Positions 8,663-17,415 of a stretch of DNA of 64,000 bases are shown piece by piece (the first letter of the stretch is position 1; every line of letters begins with the position of its first letter). The stretch comes from Lysobacterales bacterium (lineage in GTDB: Bacteria > Pseudomonadota > Gammaproteobacteria > Xanthomonadales > SZUA-36): positions 1 to 64,000 of the forward strand of contig JABDPF010000039.1 in the NCBI GenBank assembly GCA_013042915.1, read 5' to 3'. The notes under the pieces were generated by a model. The model searched no databases and had not been told where the DNA came from. It worked only from the letters and a program-made list of their open reading frames with translations. Position numbers and translations under genes: made by a program.

Positions 8663-9832
8663 TCAGACGACGGCTGCCGTAAGTAGTGCCAGTCGCTTGT
8701 GCTGTAGCTTGAGACTGGCCTCGAGTTCCCGGTAACGGGCCGTCAACCCGGCCGTTTCGGTTTCGAATCGCTCGGCCAGTTTCAGCTTTTGCTGCTGCAT
8801 TCGGTCCACCTGCAGTTGCATGCGCTCGCGTTGCAGCATCTGCCACTCTTTCACGATCTCGGCGAACTGCGCGTACTCGAAATCGAACTGCGCACGGATC
8901 CGGGCACTCACGCCGGGCTGTTCCAGTTTACGCGCAGCCTCCTTGAATTCCATGTCGAGGCGAGCGCGCATGACCTTGAAAGCCGAGGCGCGCTTGCGGT
9001 CGCCAGCCAGCCCCAGAAGGGCACACACCGATATGAACCACTTGTTGATGTCCAGGTGCCACCAGCGGATACCGCAGCGGTAGTCGCTCTGAAACAGGTG
9101 GTGATAGTTGTGGTAACCCTCACCATAGGTAACCAGCGCCAACAGGTGATTGTCGCGGGCAGAATTCTGGTCGGTGTAGGGGCGACTTCCCCAGATATGG
9201 GCGAGGGAGTTGATGAAGAACGTCACGTGGTGGCTGACCACCAGGCGCAGCACCCCTGCCAGCAGGAACATCCCCAGTATGTCACCCGTCAACCAGCCCA
9301 GAAACAGCGGCAAGGCCACGTTCGTCGCCAGAACCAGCAAGCCGTAGTGTCGATGCTGCCATGCGCAGACCGGATTTTTTTCGAGGTCTTGGACGACGGA
9401 ATAGTCGACCTCTCCGCTCGGGTAGTCCTTCAACATCCAGCCGACGTGCGCGAACCAGAAGCCGCGGCCGATGGAATAGGGATCCTTGTCGTTGTCATCC
9501 ACGTCACGATGGTGAACGCGGTGGCGGGCGGACCAGACAATGATGCTGTTTTGCAGCGCCATGCCCCCCATGACGGCCAGAAAGACCTGCAGGGCCGGAT
9601 GGGCTGCGTAGGTGCGGTGAGACCACAGGCGGTGATAGCCGCTGCCGATGCCGATGCCGTTCAACACGACGAGCAGGGCAAACCCAATCCAACTCCAGGC
9701 GTTGTAACCGTGCGCGAGGCCGTACCAGGGCACGACGGTGACGGCAAGCACAAAGGTGCCGATCAGCACGGCGCTGACGGGCCAATTGATGAGGGCGTTT
9801 TCTTTATCGTTCATTCGATTCGAAGGTGTCAT
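8663..9832 (-). CDS. acyl-CoA (delta-9 type) fatty acid desaturase
   Basis: A 389-residue membrane desaturase. The three histidine boxes of the di-iron site are HRLWSH, HRVHH and HNYHH, with hydrophobic segments around them, as in stearoyl-CoA type desaturases. It should introduce a cis double bond into acyl chains using oxygen, adjusting membrane fluidity. Beyond the catalytic domain, from about residue 300, there is a charged, Glu/Lys/Gln-rich tail of about 90 residues that looks coiled-coil and is longer than in simple family members. A second Met at residue 7 is an alternative start. Confidence 0.9.
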   Translation of the reverse strand: MTPSNRMNDKENALINWPVSAVLIGTFVLAVTVVPWYGLAHGYNAWSWIGFALLVVLNGIGIGSGYHRLWSHRTYAAHPALQVFLAVMGGMALQNSIIVWSARHRVHHRDVDDNDKDPYSIGRGFWFAHVGWMLKDYPSGEVDYSVVQDLEKNPVCAWQHRHYGLLVLATNVALPLFLGWLTGDILGMFLLAGVLRLVVSHHVTFFINSLAHIWGSRPYTDQNSARDNHLLALVTYGEGYHNYHHLFQSDYRCGIRWWHLDINKWFISVCALLGLAGDRKRASAFKVMRARLDMEFKEAARKLEQPGVSARIRAQFDFEYAQFAEIVKEWQMLQRERMQLQVDRMQQQKLKLAERFETETAGLTARYRELEASLKLQHKRLALLTAAVV

Positions 9833-9947
9833 TTCTGAATATAGGGGAACACTGGAGGCGATTATTTCACAGTCAGAGGTTCGGTTACGACCGCTTCCTC
9901 GTCGAACCGTTCAACTCCGCCCGGCACGTCGAGGATACAGGCTTCGT

Positions 9948-10721
9948 TCAGCTCCGCAGTCCCGTGCCGCGGTGCAGTAACACCAGGCACCACATAAAGA
10001 GCAGGGCGCCGGCGGTGATGATGACCCCGTAGGTCATGGTCAGGCTGACGTCCGAGACGCCGAGCATCCCCAGGCGAAAGCCATTGACCATGTACAGGAT
10101 CGGGTTGAACACCGAAACGTTCTGCCAGAATTCAGGCAGTAAGGAAATCGTGTAGAACACGCCGCCCAGGTAGGTCAGCGGCGCCAGCACGAAGGTCGGG
10201 ATGATCGCGATGTCGTCGAATTTCTGGGCGAAGATCGCGTTCACCATGCCCGCCAGCGCAAAAACGATCGCGGTCAGGATAAGCACCGACACCATGATCA
10301 ACGGATTTTGCACCTCGATTCGTGTGAAAAACAGGGAAACCGCCATGACCACGGCGCCAACCAACAACCCGCGCGTCAGCGCGCCGGTGACGTAACCGGC
10401 CAGGATGATCCAATTGGGCAGCGGCGAAATCAGCAGTTCCTCGATGTGCATGCCGAACTTGTCGCCGAAGAACGACGACACCATGTTGCCGTAGGAGTTG
10501 GTGATCACCGACATGATCACCAGCCCCGGCACGATGTATTGCATATAGGTGAAACCGTCCATTTGGCCTATCCGGCGCCCGATCAGTTCACCGAAAATAA
10601 TGAAATAGAGCGTCATCGTGATGGCCGGCGGCACGATGGTTTGACCCCAGATACGCAGAATGCGGGTCACTTCCTTGCGCACGATGGTCTTGTAGCCGAT
10701 CCAGAAGTTCCGTTCGCTCAT
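9948..10721 (-). CDS. yadH: ABC-2 type transport permease YadH
   Basis: A 257-residue inner-membrane permease with about six hydrophobic segments and an ABC2 membrane domain. The sequences YMQYIVPGLVIMSVITNSYGN and LISPLPNWIILAGYV are typical of YadH. Its start overlaps the stop of the ATPase gene by 4 bases, so the two are translationally coupled and form one exporter. The substrate of YadGH is not established. Confidence 0.88.
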   Translation of the reverse strand: MSERNFWIGYKTIVRKEVTRILRIWGQTIVPPAITMTLYFIIFGELIGRRIGQMDGFTYMQYIVPGLVIMSVITNSYGNMVSSFFGDKFGMHIEELLISPLPNWIILAGYVTGALTRGLLVGAVVMAVSLFFTRIEVQNPLIMVSVLILTAIVFALAGMVNAIFAQKFDDIAIIPTFVLAPLTYLGGVFYTISLLPEFWQNVSVFNPILYMVNGFRLGMLGVSDVSLTMTYGVIITAGALLFMWCLVLLHRGTGLRS

Positions 10722-11653
10722 GGCGTTGACTCCGACTGCAAGGCGCCTTTTTCCACCAGGCCGAGGAACAACTCCTCGAGGCGATTGGCTTTGTTGCGCA
10801 TACTCAGCACGTGCACTCCCTGGCCGTCGAGCTCGGCGAACAGGTTGTTGAGCGATTTTTTCTTCGGCAGTGAGGCCTCGAGCGTGGTGTCGTCAATCTT
10901 GACGATGTCCATCCCCTCTAGTTGCGGGCAGTCACGGATCGGTTCCCGCAGATCCAGGACGAATGTTTCAATGTCCAGCGTGGCCAGCAGGGATTTCATG
11001 TCGGTGTTCTGGACGATCTCGCCATGATCGATGATCGCGATATTGCGGCAGAGATTCTCGGCTTCTTCCAGGTAGTGCGTGGTCAGTATGACCGTGGTGC
11101 CCCCCTCGTTGATGCCGCGTACGAACTCCCACATCGAGCGGCGGATCTCGATGTCCACACCGGCGGTGGGCTCATCCAGGATCAGCAGGCGTGGCTCGTT
11201 CATCATCGCACGCGCGATCATCAGGCGGCGCTTCATACCACCCGACAGGGTTCTCGAGACTTTGTCCGCCTTGTCCCACAGGTTGAGTTGCTTGAGGTAC
11301 TTTTCTCCCCGCTCAAGCGCCACGTTGCGAGGGATGCCGTAATACCCCGCCTGGTTGACCACGATATCAAGCGGTTTTTCGAACTGGTTGAAATTGAGTT
11401 CCTGCGGCACGAGGCCGATGTACGACATCGCTTTCGACCGCTCGGTCCGAACACTGGTGCCGAAGACGCGCGCATCGCCCGAGGTGGTGTTGACGAGCGA
11501 GGAAATAATGCCGATCAGGGTTGATTTGCCCGCGCCATTGGGGCCCAGCAGGGCAAAGAAGTCGCCCTCCGCCACGGTCAGCGAGACGCCTTTGAGCGCT
11601 TCCACGCCGTTCTTGTATGTTTTTCTCAGATCGCTGACTTCGAGCGCATGCAT
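10718..11653 (-). CDS. yadG: ABC transporter ATP-binding protein YadG
   Basis: A 311-residue ATPase that pairs with the YadH permease. Walker A is GPNGAGKST, the signature is TLSGGMKRRL, and Walker B is LLILDEPTAGVD. IGIISSLVNTTSG and QAGYYGIPRN identify the YadG subgroup, and the C-terminal extension is present. The ATG at 11653 was preferred to an upstream GTG because the ABC domain begins right after it. The region upstream is shared with the divergent peptidase gene. Confidence 0.9.
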   Translation of the reverse strand: MHALEVSDLRKTYKNGVEALKGVSLTVAEGDFFALLGPNGAGKSTLIGIISSLVNTTSGDARVFGTSVRTERSKAMSYIGLVPQELNFNQFEKPLDIVVNQAGYYGIPRNVALERGEKYLKQLNLWDKADKVSRTLSGGMKRRLMIARAMMNEPRLLILDEPTAGVDIEIRRSMWEFVRGINEGGTTVILTTHYLEEAENLCRNIAIIDHGEIVQNTDMKSLLATLDIETFVLDLREPIRDCPQLEGMDIVKIDDTTLEASLPKKKSLNNLFAELDGQGVHVLSMRNKANRLEELFLGLVEKGALQSESTP

Positions 11654-11742
11654 CCGCACAATGTGGAGCAGTCGGCCGCGAAAATCAATGACCACTCACC
11701 TATGGACTCCGCCATCGATTGCGCCTATGGTTTCGGATCGCA

Positions 11743-13224
11743 ATGAAAACGACACGATTCATGACATTCAGAGCTCTTCTTTCTGTTGGTCTTCTCCTGT
11801 TGGCCCCATCCGTGCTGGCCCAGGAGGAGAGCGACTCGAGCGGCCTCGGGCTTGAAACCTGTGAACTGCTGGTGCCCGGCACGCCCCTCTCCACGATGGG
11901 CGAGTGCGGCTGGCTGCAACGCCCGGAGGATCCCGCCAAACCCGGCGGCCGGCAAATCGATATTCGCGTGGCACGCATCCCGGCGCGGGGACGCGAAGCT
12001 GAACCGGACCCGATCGTCTTTTTCGCCGGCGGACCGGGACAGGCGGCTACCGAGTCGTGGCCGATCGTGGCGGGTGCGCTGCGCAAGGCCACTGAAAACC
12101 GCGACGTGCTGCTGGTCGACCAGCGCGGCACCGGCCAATCCAATCCGCTGAAGTGCCCGCAGATCGAACTGGAAGAGGCCCTGCAGGCCGATTGGGAAGC
12201 CCTCGCACCGATGACCGAAGCGTGCCTGGAATCGCTCGACGGCGATCCCCGTTTTTACACCACGACCATCGCGATGTACGACATCGACGCCGCGCGCGAG
12301 GCGCTGGGTTACGAACAAGTGAATCTCTACGGCGGCTCCTACGGTACGCGCGCGGCCCAGGTCTACTACCGCCTGTTTCCCGATCGCGTGCGCAGCATCA
12401 TCCTGGACGGCGTCGTGCCCCAGGGCCTGGGACTGGGCACCGAGCACGCCGTCAAGTTGGACCAGGCCATCTACAAGGTGCTCGACGGCTGCGAGGCGGA
12501 CCCGGTGTGCGCGGAGAAATTCCCGAACACGGCGGACAAGCTGCGCGAATTGATCTCGACCATCGACGCTGAACCCGTCGAGGTCACGGTGGAACACCCG
12601 ACCACCGGCAAGCCCTTTGCGCTGACCTTCAACCGCGAAGTGCTCTCATCGGCGTTGCGGTTTTTAAGCTATTCGCCGGAAACCCAGGCCATGTTGCCGA
12701 TGCTGATCCACGAGGCGGCCACGCAGCGTCGCTTCGACCGCCTGGCCAGCCAGATGCTGATCACCGCGACAGGCCTGCAGCAAAGCATTGCCCAAGGCAT
12801 GGAAATGTCGGTAATGTGCGCCGAGGATTTTCCCCTTTTTCCTCGCGATCCCCAGCCCAATGACACCCTGCTCGGTACGCTGATGGAACGCGTTACCCAG
12901 ATCCAGTGCAGCGTCTGGCCGAAAGGGTCGGTACCCGAAGGATTCAACGACCCGGTCGGCGGAGATGCGCCCGTCTTGCTGTTGTCCGGGGAATACGACC
13001 CCGTCACTCCGCCCGAGTATGCTGAGCAGGTCGCGGTCCATTTTGATGACGCCACCCACCTGGTCGCGCCGGGCCAGGCTCACATCGTGGCGACCCGAGG
13101 CTGCATCGGCGACCTGGCCTCGCAGTTCATCGTGGAGGCGAGCGCTGCCAATCTCGAAACGGAATGCCTGTCGAACCTGAAGCCTTCACCGTTTTTCATT
13201 TCGCTGACGGGGCCGTCACCATGA
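11743..13224 (+). CDS. secreted S33-family alpha/beta hydrolase (TAP-like peptidase)
   Basis: A 493-residue exported hydrolase. A cleavable signal peptide ends near residue 23 (APSVLA). The oxyanion motif FFAGGPGQAA is followed by VDQRGTGQSNPL, the nucleophile GGSYGT, then the C-terminal TAP-like region with GEYDPVTPPEYA (Asp) and APGQAH (His). These are the features of tripeptidyl or prolyl aminopeptidases of family S33 acting in the periplasm. Its stop overlaps the start of the following ABC ATPase (ATGA), so it is the first gene of that operon. Substrate is inferred only from the family. Confidence 0.87.
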   Translation: MKTTRFMTFRALLSVGLLLLAPSVLAQEESDSSGLGLETCELLVPGTPLSTMGECGWLQRPEDPAKPGGRQIDIRVARIPARGREAEPDPIVFFAGGPGQAATESWPIVAGALRKATENRDVLLVDQRGTGQSNPLKCPQIELEEALQADWEALAPMTEACLESLDGDPRFYTTTIAMYDIDAAREALGYEQVNLYGGSYGTRAAQVYYRLFPDRVRSIILDGVVPQGLGLGTEHAVKLDQAIYKVLDGCEADPVCAEKFPNTADKLRELISTIDAEPVEVTVEHPTTGKPFALTFNREVLSSALRFLSYSPETQAMLPMLIHEAATQRRFDRLASQMLITATGLQQSIAQGMEMSVMCAEDFPLFPRDPQPNDTLLGTLMERVTQIQCSVWPKGSVPEGFNDPVGGDAPVLLLSGEYDPVTPPEYAEQVAVHFDDATHLVAPGQAHIVATRGCIGDLASQFIVEASAANLETECLSNLKPSPFFISLTGPSP

Positions 13225-13955
13225 TCGTGGTAAAAAACCTCTACAAATCGTTTGGCGAAGTGAAAGCCGTCAGGGGGGTCTCCTTCGAAGCGCAGGACGG
13301 CCAGATCACCGGATTGCTGGGCCCTAACGGTGCCGGCAAGACAACCACCTTGCGTATGCTGTATTCACTGCTGCCCCCCGATTCCGGGGAAATCCTGATC
13401 GACGGGCTCGACCCAAGCAGGGACGCGATGGAAATCAAGCGAACCCTGGGCGTCGTACCCGACAGCCGCGGGCTCTACACGCGGCTCTCGGCGCGCGAAA
13501 ACATCGAGTACTACGGTCGCCTGCACGGCATGAGCAGCCCGCAGATCAACGAGCGGGTCGATGAACTGACCGACACGCTGGACATGGGCGACTTCATCGA
13601 CCGCCGAACCGAGGGGTTTTCCCAGGGTCAGCGCGTAAAGGTCGCGATTGCCCGCGCGATGATCCATCGGCCCCAAACCGTGTTGATGGACGAACCCAGC
13701 AACGGCCTCGACGTGATGAGCACGCGCGCTTTGCGTGAATACGTGCGCAGCCTGAGATCGGCGGGTCACTCGGTCGTTCTTTCCACCCACATCATGCAGG
13801 AGGTCGCCGCGCTGTGTGATCGCATCGTCATCATCGCCAAGGGCGAGGTGGCGGCGGATGGCACGGCGGCCGAATTGCTCGAACGGGCAGGCTGCGACTC
13901 CCTGGAGGACGCCTTCGTCAAACTGATCGGTAGCGAGGAGGGCCTGCTGGCATGA
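13221..13955 (+). CDS. NatA-like ABC transporter ATP-binding protein
   Basis: A 244-residue ATPase with Walker A GPNGAGKTT, signature FSQGQRVKVAIA and Walker B TVLMDEPSNGLD. The sequence is closest in style to NatA, the ATPase of the NatAB sodium-exporting ABC system of Bacillus. The ATG overlaps the stop of the peptidase gene and its own stop overlaps the permease start (ATGA both times), so three genes are coupled. Whether it exports sodium, a peptide or a small molecule cannot be read from the sequence. Confidence 0.87.
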   Translation: MIVVKNLYKSFGEVKAVRGVSFEAQDGQITGLLGPNGAGKTTTLRMLYSLLPPDSGEILIDGLDPSRDAMEIKRTLGVVPDSRGLYTRLSARENIEYYGRLHGMSSPQINERVDELTDTLDMGDFIDRRTEGFSQGQRVKVAIARAMIHRPQTVLMDEPSNGLDVMSTRALREYVRSLRSAGHSVVLSTHIMQEVAALCDRIVIIAKGEVAADGTAAELLERAGCDSLEDAFVKLIGSEEGLLA

Positions 13956-15130
13956 GTGGATTGCTGACCGTCTTCAAGAAGGAAGTACGCGAGAACATTC
14001 GCGACCGGCGCGCGCTGTTCAACTCGTTGTTGCTCGGCCCCCTGCTGTTTCCATTGCTTTTCGTGGGCCTCATGTGGTTTCTCGAGTCTGCGGAACGCGA
14101 ACGGCAGGCGCAGACCCTGGAGTTGCCGGTCATCGGCGCCGAGTATGCACCCAGCCTGATTCGCTTCCTGGAGCAGCAGGGTGCCGTGATCGAAACCGAA
14201 CCCGAAAACCCGGAAGACCTCGTTCGCAGCCAGGAGGAACAGGTCATCCTGCGAATCCTGCCCGAGTTCCCCGAAAAATGGGCGGCAGGCCTGCCCGCCC
14301 CGGTCGAGGTGATATCTGACCCTTCCCGGCAGGAATCGAATGCCGCCATTATGCGGGTGAAACGGTTGCTCTCCGCGTACGGCTCGCAGATCGCTTCCCT
14401 GCGGCTGCAATTGCGCGGGATTTCACCACAGTTGGCCTCGCCGATCATGATCAAGGACGTGGACCTGTCCACGCCCAAGAGCCGGGCGATTTTGGCCGTG
14501 ATCTTCCTGCCTTACGTGCTGATGATCACCGCCTTCACGGGCGCCACCCACCTGGCCATGGATACCACGGCGGGCGAAAAGGAACGCAAGTCGCTGGAGC
14601 CGCTGCTGATCAACCCGGTGCCCCGCTGGGAGATCATGACCGGCAAGATGATCACCACCACCGTGTTCGCGATGGCCTCGCTGGCGCTGACCCTCGTGTC
14701 GTTCCGAATCGTGTTGCCTTATCTGCCGGTCGGGGCGTTCGGCATGGACCTGACGCTTGGCCTCAACACGCTGCTGAAAATCCTGTTCGTCATCTCCCCG
14801 GTGGCCATACTGGCGGCGGCGCTGCTCACCCTGCTGGCGTCGTTCGCGAAATCCTATCGCGAGGCGCAAAGCTACATGGGGCTCGTGATCCTGATCCCGA
14901 TGATCCCCAGCCTGATTTTCATGGCCAACCCGATCAAGGCCGAGGCCTGGATGATGTCGGTTCCGCTGTTCTCGCAAAACCTTCTGATCGGTGAGATCAT
15001 CCGTGACGAGGCCGTACCGCTTGCCTGGTATGGGATGTCCATCGCCAGCACCCTGGTCATCGGCCTTGTTTTGGCCGCGATGGCGGCCACCCTCTACAAC
15101 CGGCCCAAGCTGATCTTCGGCAGCGGCTGA
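13952..15130 (+). CDS. NatB-like ABC transporter permease
   Basis: A 392-residue ABC-2 type permease. One N-terminal membrane segment (residues about 26-46) is followed by a large extracytoplasmic domain of about 120 residues, then a cluster of five or so membrane segments from about residue 175. The MDTTAGEKERKSLEPLL motif between them is typical of NatB-type permeases. Overlap with the ATPase gene by 4 bases shows that they form one transporter. Confidence 0.87.
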   Translation: MSGLLTVFKKEVRENIRDRRALFNSLLLGPLLFPLLFVGLMWFLESAERERQAQTLELPVIGAEYAPSLIRFLEQQGAVIETEPENPEDLVRSQEEQVILRILPEFPEKWAAGLPAPVEVISDPSRQESNAAIMRVKRLLSAYGSQIASLRLQLRGISPQLASPIMIKDVDLSTPKSRAILAVIFLPYVLMITAFTGATHLAMDTTAGEKERKSLEPLLINPVPRWEIMTGKMITTTVFAMASLALTLVSFRIVLPYLPVGAFGMDLTLGLNTLLKILFVISPVAILAAALLTLLASFAKSYREAQSYMGLVILIPMIPSLIFMANPIKAEAWMMSVPLFSQNLLIGEIIRDEAVPLAWYGMSIASTLVIGLVLAAMAATLYNRPKLIFGSG

Positions 15131-15150
15131 GAAAAGAAACGGAGTACACC

Positions 15151-15690
15151 ATGCGAATCAAAATCCTGGCCGTACTGGCGATCCTGGCCCTTATCGCCGC
15201 CGTGGCGGCGCCGTTGACCGCGGGCGACACCCCCGAGGCAGGCAGCGACGCACCGGCCTTCAAGCTGCAGGACCAGAACGGGGACTGGCACGACCTGGCT
15301 GACTACCGAGGCCAGTGGCTGGCGATCTATTTCTACCCCAAGAACGACACACCGGGTTGCACGACCGAGGCCTGCAATTTCCGTGACAACATCTACGCGT
15401 TCAAGGCCATCGGCGCCAACGTCGTCGGGGTCAGCGTCGACGATGTCGAGTCACACCGTGAATTTGCCGACAAGTACAAGCTGCCGTTTATCCTGTTGGC
15501 CGACGAAGGCGGGGAGATGGCTCAGTCCTACGGCGTATTGCGCGATTGGAAACTGACGCAGATCGCCGCCCGCCAGTCGTTTATCGTGGCGCCGGACGGC
15601 ACCATCGCAAAGCACTATGAAAAAGTCGATCCGGACACCCACACCCAGGAAGTTCTGGAAGATCTAAAAACCCTGATGCAATCAGGTTAG
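15151..15690 (+). CDS. exported peroxiredoxin (thioredoxin peroxidase, BCP type)
   Basis: A 179-residue peroxiredoxin with an N-terminal signal peptide (about 23 residues), which is unusual because most BCP/PrxQ proteins are cytoplasmic. The active site is PKNDTPGCTTEAC, with peroxidatic Cys and a second Cys five residues on, the PrxQ-type resolving position. It should reduce peroxides in the periplasm. It lies 20 bases after the NatB-like gene behind a GGAG ribosome site, so it may be the last gene of the peptidase-ABC operon. Confidence 0.9.
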   Translation: MRIKILAVLAILALIAAVAAPLTAGDTPEAGSDAPAFKLQDQNGDWHDLADYRGQWLAIYFYPKNDTPGCTTEACNFRDNIYAFKAIGANVVGVSVDDVESHREFADKYKLPFILLADEGGEMAQSYGVLRDWKLTQIAARQSFIVAPDGTIAKHYEKVDPDTHTQEVLEDLKTLMQSG

Positions 15691-15735
15691 AACACGATCG
15701 CAAAACCGATCGCGACGATCCCGCGTCCCGCCGGA

Positions 15736-17340
15736 TCAATCCTCCGGCATCAAGGGAAGGCGTTTCGAGCCCGCGCCTCCTTGCTCGGCCCCGCGGGCCT
15801 CGGTCACGATGTTTCGGACGTCCTCCAGCAACTGCCTGGCGTCGTACACGATGCCATTCTTAATGGTGTACCTGACCCCGCCGACCCGAGTCGGCCGGTT
15901 GGCGTCGACCAGGCGAAAATGCCCGGTGCCGTAAAGCGTCTTGAAATTGGCGAGCGGGTTGTGGGCGGTCACGACGAGGTCGGCACGCTTGCCGGGGCGT
16001 ATCGATCCGGTCTCGCCGTCGAGGCCCAGTACTTCTGCGCCGTGGAACGTGGCGGCACGGATGACCTCTAGCGGGTGGAATCCTGCTTCCTGCAGCAGTT
16101 CGAGTTCCCGTATGTAGCCAAATCCGTACAGCTTCCAGATGTACCCCGAGTCGGAGCCCGTGGTGACCCGGCCGCCGTGATTCTTGAAATCGTTGACGAA
16201 CGCCATCCATTTGCGGAAATTGTTCTTCCAGGCGATCTCGTCAGCCGTTGTCCAGTCGAACCAGTATGAGCCGTGGGCTTTTCGTGAAGGCTGAAAGAAC
16301 GCCCACAGCGAGGGATGGGCGTAATCCTGTTGCCAGTCGGCGTTCATTTCCCGCATCAGGTCCCGGCTGGCTTCGTAAATCGTGAGGGTCGGGTTAATCG
16401 TAAAGTCGAGCGCGATCAACTCGTCGCGCACGGCGTTCCACTTCGTCGAACCCGGCTCCGCCGCCTGCGCCCAGAGCCGGCCGGCTTCGCCGAAACGGTG
16501 TTGCTCGTCGCTGTAGTTGTAGTCGGAAGGGTAGTCCTGGATGCTGCGGTCTTCGAACAACGCTTCGGGCAGACCGTACCAGTGTTCCATGCTTCCCAGG
16601 CCCGCCCGGGCCGAGTGCAGAACGTTCCAGCGGGCCACGCTCAGCTGGGCATGATGCATCATCGAACCCAGGCCCTGCTTTCTTGCCTCGTCCAGTGCGG
16701 CGGTCATGACCTCTGGCGGCGCTCCGAAAAACTTGATGCCGGCTGCGCCTCGGCGGGCAATCTCCCGGACCCATTCACGCGCCGCGTCGGCAGTGACGAT
16801 CGGTGCCTCGCGACCCATGCCAAAGCCGACATAGGGCACTATGCGCGGCGCCGTGATCTCGTTGCGCTCGCTGCGGCGCTGATGCGCACTGACCCACTCC
16901 AGACCGTTGAAACTGCCGGGTTCGCGGATCGTGGTGATCCCGTGCGCCAGCCAAAGCTTGGCCGCGTACTCGGCCGGTACGCCCTGGGCGTCGCCCCCGA
17001 AATGGGCGTGCAGGTCGACAAAGCCGGGCAGGAGGTAGTGGCCCTGAAGTTCGAGCACCGTGTCGCCATCCCCGGCGGAGGGACGCCCCTCCTCGTCGAT
17101 GGGCACGCCCGGGTAGCCCACGTTGTGCAGGGACGCGATTTTTCCGCCCTCGATCACGACATCCATCGGACCGATCGGAGGGGAGCCTTCACCGTTGATG
17201 ACCGTCACTCCTCTCAGCAGGAGGCGTTCGTAGGGACCCTCACCGCGTTGCCTGTCCGGGGCGGCCTGTGGGGCCGCCAGAACATCGAGGCTCAAGATCA
17301 CCAGCAGGATCGGAAGCAGCCCATTGATTATTTTTTGCAC
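15736..17340 (-). CDS. exported amidohydrolase family protein
   Basis: A protein of about 534 residues of the imidazolonepropionase-like amidohydrolase group. The N-terminus is a signal peptide. The metal-binding motif is DLHAHFG near residue 115, GAAGIKFFG may supply the catalytic Lys region, MMHHAQ gives a further His, and TGSDSGY contains the metal Asp. Such exported amidohydrolases often act on peptides or cyclic amides; the substrate is unknown. The GTG at 17340 was chosen for its short signal sequence; a TTG at 17361 is the alternative, without a ribosome site. Confidence 0.82.
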   Translation of the reverse strand: MQKIINGLLPILLVILSLDVLAAPQAAPDRQRGEGPYERLLLRGVTVINGEGSPPIGPMDVVIEGGKIASLHNVGYPGVPIDEEGRPSAGDGDTVLELQGHYLLPGFVDLHAHFGGDAQGVPAEYAAKLWLAHGITTIREPGSFNGLEWVSAHQRRSERNEITAPRIVPYVGFGMGREAPIVTADAAREWVREIARRGAAGIKFFGAPPEVMTAALDEARKQGLGSMMHHAQLSVARWNVLHSARAGLGSMEHWYGLPEALFEDRSIQDYPSDYNYSDEQHRFGEAGRLWAQAAEPGSTKWNAVRDELIALDFTINPTLTIYEASRDLMREMNADWQQDYAHPSLWAFFQPSRKAHGSYWFDWTTADEIAWKNNFRKWMAFVNDFKNHGGRVTTGSDSGYIWKLYGFGYIRELELLQEAGFHPLEVIRAATFHGAEVLGLDGETGSIRPGKRADLVVTAHNPLANFKTLYGTGHFRLVDANRPTRVGGVRYTIKNGIVYDARQLLEDVRNIVTEARGAEQGGAGSKRLPLMPED

Positions 17341-17354
17341 TGTTTTTCTCGCGC

Positions 17355-17382
17355 TTTGCAAAATCCGGTGCTACAGTATAAG
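17355..17382 (+). promoter_or_regulatory. predicted promoter of the CDGSH gene
   Basis: TTTGCA (17355-17360) and TATAAG (17377-17382) are separated by 16 bases, giving a plausible housekeeping promoter reading right towards the CDGSH gene. It overlaps the start region of the divergent amidohydrolase. Confidence 0.5.
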
Positions 17383-17384
17383 CG

Positions 17385-17401
17385 AGGAAAATGATTTTCC
17401 T
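17385..17401. promoter_or_regulatory. 17-bp perfect palindrome, Fur-box-like operator
   Basis: AGGAAAAT-G-ATTTTCCT is an exact inverted repeat with a one-base centre, placed just after the -10 element where a repressor would block transcription. It agrees with the 7-1-7 Fur consensus (tGATAAT-G-ATTATCa) at 11 of 15 positions. Control of an iron-sulfur protein gene by Fur is plausible; this is inference. Confidence 0.5.
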
Positions 17402-17415
17402 GGAGGACAACCATC

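Noticed and set aside
16315-17394. 359-codon plus-strand frame opposite the amidohydrolase
   Set aside because: Antisense shadow with no family features.
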